Shown here in pieces: positions 61,016 to 64,000 of a stretch of 64,000 nt of DNA. The DNA comes from Prevotella sp. (GTDB lineage: Bacteria > Bacteroidota > Bacteroidia > Bacteroidales > Bacteroidaceae). Where the stretch lies: the NCBI GenBank assembly GCA_015060485.1, contig SUYI01000012.1:1-64000 (forward strand), in the 5' to 3' direction. The position numbers were made by a program, and so were the translations under genes. The first letter of the stretch is position 1. Every line of letters starts with the position of its first letter. The notes beneath the pieces are model-generated. The model saw nothing but the letters and a program-made list of their open reading frames with translations, had not been told where the DNA came from and searched no databases.

Positions 61016-61588
61016 TCACTCACATTCCTGTAATCTGCACTTTTCTATCTCCACGTCCAACGTCCTGGCCGTTCTGAAGAAACTATCCAGCATCAGTTTC
61101 AGATATTCTTCAACGTCAGGAATCTGTTGCACTAACAGGAAATGCTTCTTGATATGCACAGCCACGTCATCCGAATCCGTCATACCATAAAAAACAGACG
61201 CTGTTCCTCGCGCATTGATGTCATTCACCACCTTCTGAACCCGTGCAAACTCATCGATGTCGAATTTGGAGAAGCTATGGCACCATGGCCATATCAGATT
61301 CACAAACGCACAGTCATTCACAGCTTCCATCAGAAATATCACACCCTGATACTCAAACTGTATCCGCCCTTCTTCTGTGTATTCAGGCTTGCTTCCCAAA
61401 TGCTCAATAGTATTCAAAGCCAATTGTCTTGTACTTATTGTTTCTTCCATATTCGTTTCTGCTACTTGATTGTTAATTGATATTGTCTCTATCACGGGAC
61501 AACAATCTATGTCTTTTTGCTCACGATAGTAGCGAAAAAGGTTATATATCACTATAAAAACGAGTAAAATTATGATATGCATCATCAT
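61016..61588 (-). CDS. Membrane-anchored YbjN-like protein
   Basis: This 190-residue protein has one N-terminal transmembrane helix (MHIIILLVFIVIYNLF). The soluble part (GRIQFEYQGVIFLMEAVND, FVNLIWPWCHSF, FARVQKVVNDINARGTASVF) resembles the YbjN/type III chaperone-like alpha-beta fold, known in Bacteroidetes as small proteins without a clear function. Its ATG shares one base with the stop of the WYL gene (TAATG), so it is coupled to it. The assignment of fold is tentative. Confidence 0.6.
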   Translation of the reverse strand: MMMHIIILLVFIVIYNLFRYYREQKDIDCCPVIETISINNQVAETNMEETISTRQLALNTIEHLGSKPEYTEEGRIQFEYQGVIFLMEAVNDCAFVNLIWPWCHSFSKFDIDEFARVQKVVNDINARGTASVFYGMTDSDDVAVHIKKHFLLVQQIPDVEEYLKLMLDSFFRTARTLDVEIEKCRLQECE

Positions 61589-61857
61589 TAATATATCCTT
61601 TTAAAATCATCACCAATTTGTTTCCAATAAATTCGAGAGAAGGAATGACCGTTCACGCTCATGATTCTACTGATTTTGAACGTTCGTTCTTCGCCCATAT
61701 CCAGACGATATGCCTGAATATACATGCCACCATAATAGTTGGAGTACCTAATGTCGGAGATACGACACGTAAAGACCTTTCCATTTCGCGTACAGTATTC
61801 TATCTCTATCTCCTGATTCAGCTGTACCGCCCTGTCAATCACTTCCTCGATAGCCAT
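61588..61857 (-). CDS. Stand-alone WYL domain protein
   Basis: This 89-residue protein is almost only a WYL domain: QEIEIEYCTRNGKVFTCRI, YYGGMYIQAYRLDMGEERTF, KISRIMSV. WYL domains sense nucleotide or nucleic-acid ligands and usually sit in larger regulators with a helix-turn-helix; here there is no such domain. The start (61857) lies inside the last codons of dnaB, overlapping by 23 nt in another frame, and the YbjN-like gene follows by a one-base overlap. The set should be co-transcribed with dnaB. Confidence 0.75.
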   Translation of the reverse strand: MAIEEVIDRAVQLNQEIEIEYCTRNGKVFTCRISDIRYSNYYGGMYIQAYRLDMGEERTFKISRIMSVNGHSFSRIYWKQIGDDFKRIY

Positions 61858-63382
61858 TCATCGCTGCCAGTTTAAATGGATCATATTCATCTGGAGAGAA
61901 AATCGTGTTTCCGCCATCTGCATTGATTTTTGAGCCGATAATCTCTCCGCCTTCCGTTGGAGGCCGGTTAGCCATTGATGGGTCCTCACAATTCTCAAAA
62001 CGCGTAAACTCACCCACAAATTTCATCATGATAATTCCAGTAGCACCCTTTCGGTGTTTTGAGATAATAACCTCTGCCTTATCATGATAGTCGATGAGGC
62101 CATCACTACTCATCAAGATACCATAATACTCTGGTCGATGCAGGAAAATCACCATATCAGCATCCTGCTCAATGGCACCAGACTCCCTGAGGTCCGACAG
62201 CTGAGGACGTTTTCCTTCTGCACCAGTACGCGACTCTACCCCACGATTCAACTGACTCAGCGCCAGTACGGGAATGTTCAATTCCTTCGCCATACCCTTC
62301 AGCGAGCGAGAAATCAGCGACACCTCCTCTTGGCGACTGTTATAGTTCATGCCACTTGCCGTCATCAACTGCAGATAGTCTATCATAATCAGCTTCACAC
62401 CATGTTCCTTCACCAGTCGGCGGGCCTTCGTTCTCAGTTCCATCACAGAAAGCCCTTCCGTCTCATCAATATACAAAGGCGCTTCCTTCAATTTCTCAAT
62501 GTTCTTATCCAATCGTAACCAGTCCGACCTGTCTAATTGCCCACTCAACAGTTTCTTACTATCCACCCTACACGCATTGGCCATCAATCGGTTTGCCAAC
62601 TGCACATCCGACATCTCCAACGAAAAGAATGCCATTGGTATTTTCTGATCAGCAGCAATATTTTTCGCCAACGACAGGGCAAATGCCGTCTTTCCCATAG
62701 CTGGACGCCCTGCAATAATCACGAGATCAGAGTTCTGCCAACCACAAGTCATATCGTCGAGCAGAATAAAGCCAGAAGGAATGCCCGTCGTTCCACCTTT
62801 GTTGGAATGGGCAATCTTCACCATTTCCATCGCTTTGTCCACAATGGGCGACAACACAGAATAGTCTTTCTTCATGTTGTTCTGCGACAGCTCAAAGAGA
62901 ATACTTTCCGCTTCCTGTACCACATCCTTAATGTCGTACGATTCGTCGAAGGCCTTATTACCTATTGTACCCACATAGCGAATCATCTGCCTGGCCAAAT
63001 ATTTCTCCGCCACAACATTGGCGTGATACACGATATTGGCCGATGTGGCGACTCTTGAACTGAGCTCAGCGATGTATCCCGGGCCCCCAACATCATCCAA
63101 CTTGCCCATCTTCCCCAGCTTATCAGTCACTGTCAACACATCTACAGGACTCTCTTCCGCGTTGAGCTTTACGATGGCCTCATACACCATCTGATTTCTG
63201 GGCTCATAAAAGCTCTCGACACGCAACAGATTACAGACTTCCATATAGGCATCCCTGTCAATCATCAGCGCCCCCAGCACAGCCCTCTCCATCTCTGTAG
63301 CTTGAGGCTGCACATGGGCCAGTTCTAACGGCATGTCCCTATACTTGCCATTACCATGATTTGTTCTCCTTTGTTCAGGCAT
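61835..63382 (-). CDS. dnaB: Replicative DNA helicase
   Basis: This 515-residue DnaB has the N-terminal domain (PQATEMERAVLGALMIDRDA), a linker and the RecA-like helicase domain: Walker A (IIAGRPAMGKTAFALSLA), MAFFSLEMSDVQLANRL, Walker B (LIMIDYLQLM) and the arginine-finger region (IFLHRPEYYG). It unwinds DNA at the replication fork as a hexamer. No intein is present. It starts 3 nt after the end of the upstream small gene and overlaps the WYL gene. Confidence 0.97.
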   Translation of the reverse strand: MPEQRRTNHGNGKYRDMPLELAHVQPQATEMERAVLGALMIDRDAYMEVCNLLRVESFYEPRNQMVYEAIVKLNAEESPVDVLTVTDKLGKMGKLDDVGGPGYIAELSSRVATSANIVYHANVVAEKYLARQMIRYVGTIGNKAFDESYDIKDVVQEAESILFELSQNNMKKDYSVLSPIVDKAMEMVKIAHSNKGGTTGIPSGFILLDDMTCGWQNSDLVIIAGRPAMGKTAFALSLAKNIAADQKIPMAFFSLEMSDVQLANRLMANACRVDSKKLLSGQLDRSDWLRLDKNIEKLKEAPLYIDETEGLSVMELRTKARRLVKEHGVKLIMIDYLQLMTASGMNYNSRQEEVSLISRSLKGMAKELNIPVLALSQLNRGVESRTGAEGKRPQLSDLRESGAIEQDADMVIFLHRPEYYGILMSSDGLIDYHDKAEVIISKHRKGATGIIMMKFVGEFTRFENCEDPSMANRPPTEGGEIIGSKINADGGNTIFSPDEYDPFKLAAMNGYRGSD

Positions 63383-63385
63383 ACC

Positions 63386-63814
63386 TTATTTATTCTCCTT
63401 ATTCAACTTTTTTCTTTTTCCTTCAGCCCAGTTTTGGTTGGCTTTCGTGGTTTCCGACAAGGTGTCGAGAATCTTCACCTTGTCCGCATCGTCCAGCGAG
63501 TCATAGCGATCTTTCATTTCCAGCACAATGAACTTCCCGTAACCATTCTCATCATGCAGATTCTCAATCAGCTCATCCACACTCATCGCCTTAATCTTTC
63601 TGTCCCTTTCCTCAATTCGCTTCCTAAACAGCAGATTAAAGATAGCATCCTTTAGCGTCTTCTCGTGCTCTACCCACTTACTGCGAAACAGCGCCACCTG
63701 TTGCTCTCTCGAAAGTCCAGGCAACATGTCCACACACTTTCTCAACTCTTCATCATCCCATCCCGAAAAATGGAACCTCTTCACTTGCTTAATAATGTAC
63801 TCGTAATCCGTCAT
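63386..63814 (-). CDS. Conserved charged protein upstream of dnaB, function unknown
   Basis: This 142-residue protein is soluble and mostly helical and highly charged, with FHFSGWDDEELRKCVDMLPG near the N-terminus and a Lys-rich end. I do not recognise the family. It starts 29 nt after a clear promoter and ends 3 nt before dnaB, so it is the first gene of the dnaB operon. A replication role is only suggested by this position. Confidence 0.75.
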   Translation of the reverse strand: MTDYEYIIKQVKRFHFSGWDDEELRKCVDMLPGLSREQQVALFRSKWVEHEKTLKDAIFNLLFRKRIEERDRKIKAMSVDELIENLHDENGYGKFIVLEMKDRYDSLDDADKVKILDTLSETTKANQNWAEGKRKKLNKENK

Positions 63815-63842
63815 TGCTCACATAATAATAAAAGTTTGACTG

Positions 63843-63874
63843 CAAAGTTAGGGTTTTCTAACTCTGCAACCAAA
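63843..63874 (-). promoter_or_regulatory. Promoter of the dnaB operon
   Basis: TTTG (complement of 63871-63874), 20 bp, TAACTTTG (complement of 63843-63850). Confidence 0.75.
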
Positions 63875-63932
63875 CGATTTTGCCCCACAAGCCTTGTGAA
63901 AAACGAAAGATTTAAAAAAAACGATTCGATTA

Positions 63933-63964
63933 TTTGCGAATTTCAATTCTTTTGTTTATCTTTG
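63933..63964 (+). promoter_or_regulatory. Promoter of the gene entering the right edge
   Basis: TTTG at 63933-63936, 20 bp, TATCTTTG at 63957-63964, 24 bp before an ATG at 63989. Confidence 0.75.
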
Positions 63965-63988
63965 CACACAGAATTAGCAAAAAGCGAC

Positions 63989-64000
63989 ATGGTAGTAACG
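63989..64000 (+). CDS. Start of an unidentified gene cut by the window edge
   Basis: Four codons (ATG GTA GTA ACG) follow a strong promoter and an A-rich leader. They are too few to name a product. Confidence 0.5.

Noticed and set aside
1..64000. tRNA, rRNA or IS with terminal repeats
   Set aside because: No cloverleaf, ribosomal sequence or classical DDE transposase was recognised by eye; a tRNA scan would be the decisive test.

Overview
The window comes from a Bacteroidales chromosome, most likely Prevotella or a close relative. The evidence is a run of promoters of the Bacteroidetes type (TTTG, 19-20 bp, TAnnTTTG), type IX secretion-style C-terminal tails, BspA-like leucine-rich repeat proteins, a C10 (streptopain/interpain) protease, a frdCAB fumarate reductase operon, and the gene cluster mnmG-apt-uvrC / dtd-mazG-deoC. 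Two parS-type ParB sites beside mnmG suggest that the region lies near the replication origin.

Region 1 (1 to about 15.1 kb) is one end of an integrative conjugative or mobilizable element. A leftward operon runs from a small helix-turn-helix protein through a DUF4099/DUF3945 protein, an Exc-like topoisomerase homologue that has lost its catalytic residues, a DUF1896 protein and a 1902-residue methylase/helicase, to a DUF2589 protein cut by the window edge. Two rightward helix-turn-helix genes face it across a region with 21-bp direct repeats. A RhuM-like gene and two tandem tyrosine recombinases end the element; beyond them lie four GGTAACG heptamers. The layout recalls the excision module of CTnDOT-type elements.

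Region 2 (15.1-39.5 kb) is mostly core chromosome: a BspA-like secreted protein, a Y1/RAYT-type transposase with an extra C-terminal domain, polA, a polyprenyl synthase, deoC-mazG-dtd, uvrC-apt-mnmG, a sugar-isomerase-fold protein, frdCAB, a GH30 glycosidase, an EamA permease, a UDG-like protein, a carboxylesterase and pgeF. REP-like GGCGA/TCGCC palindromes lie in mnmG and in and next to the RAYT gene.

Region 3 (39.6-46.5 kb) holds two tandem Cache-HAMP sensor proteins (the first has lost its histidine and ATPase domain, the second is a complete histidine kinase) coupled to murQ. An MNT/HEPN toxin-antitoxin pair, a 182-bp fold-back element and a T9SS cargo protein follow.

Region 4 (46.5-64 kb) contains a GH3-family protein, an Ig-like lipoprotein, a DUF3108 protein, a RecB-like nuclease, an ABC ATPase with a CobD-like enzyme, a large C10 protease with an exact internal duplication, a TlpA-TonB fusion, a cyclophilin that shares its leader and signal peptide with the fusion, a beta-barrel candidate, small YbjN-like and WYL proteins, dnaB, and the first codons of another gene.

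The most unusual theme is a set of 7-9-nt simple repeats. They form long inverted repeats between genes and also supply coding sequence, including the hydrophobic cores of two signal peptides. No tRNA, rRNA or CRISPR array was seen.
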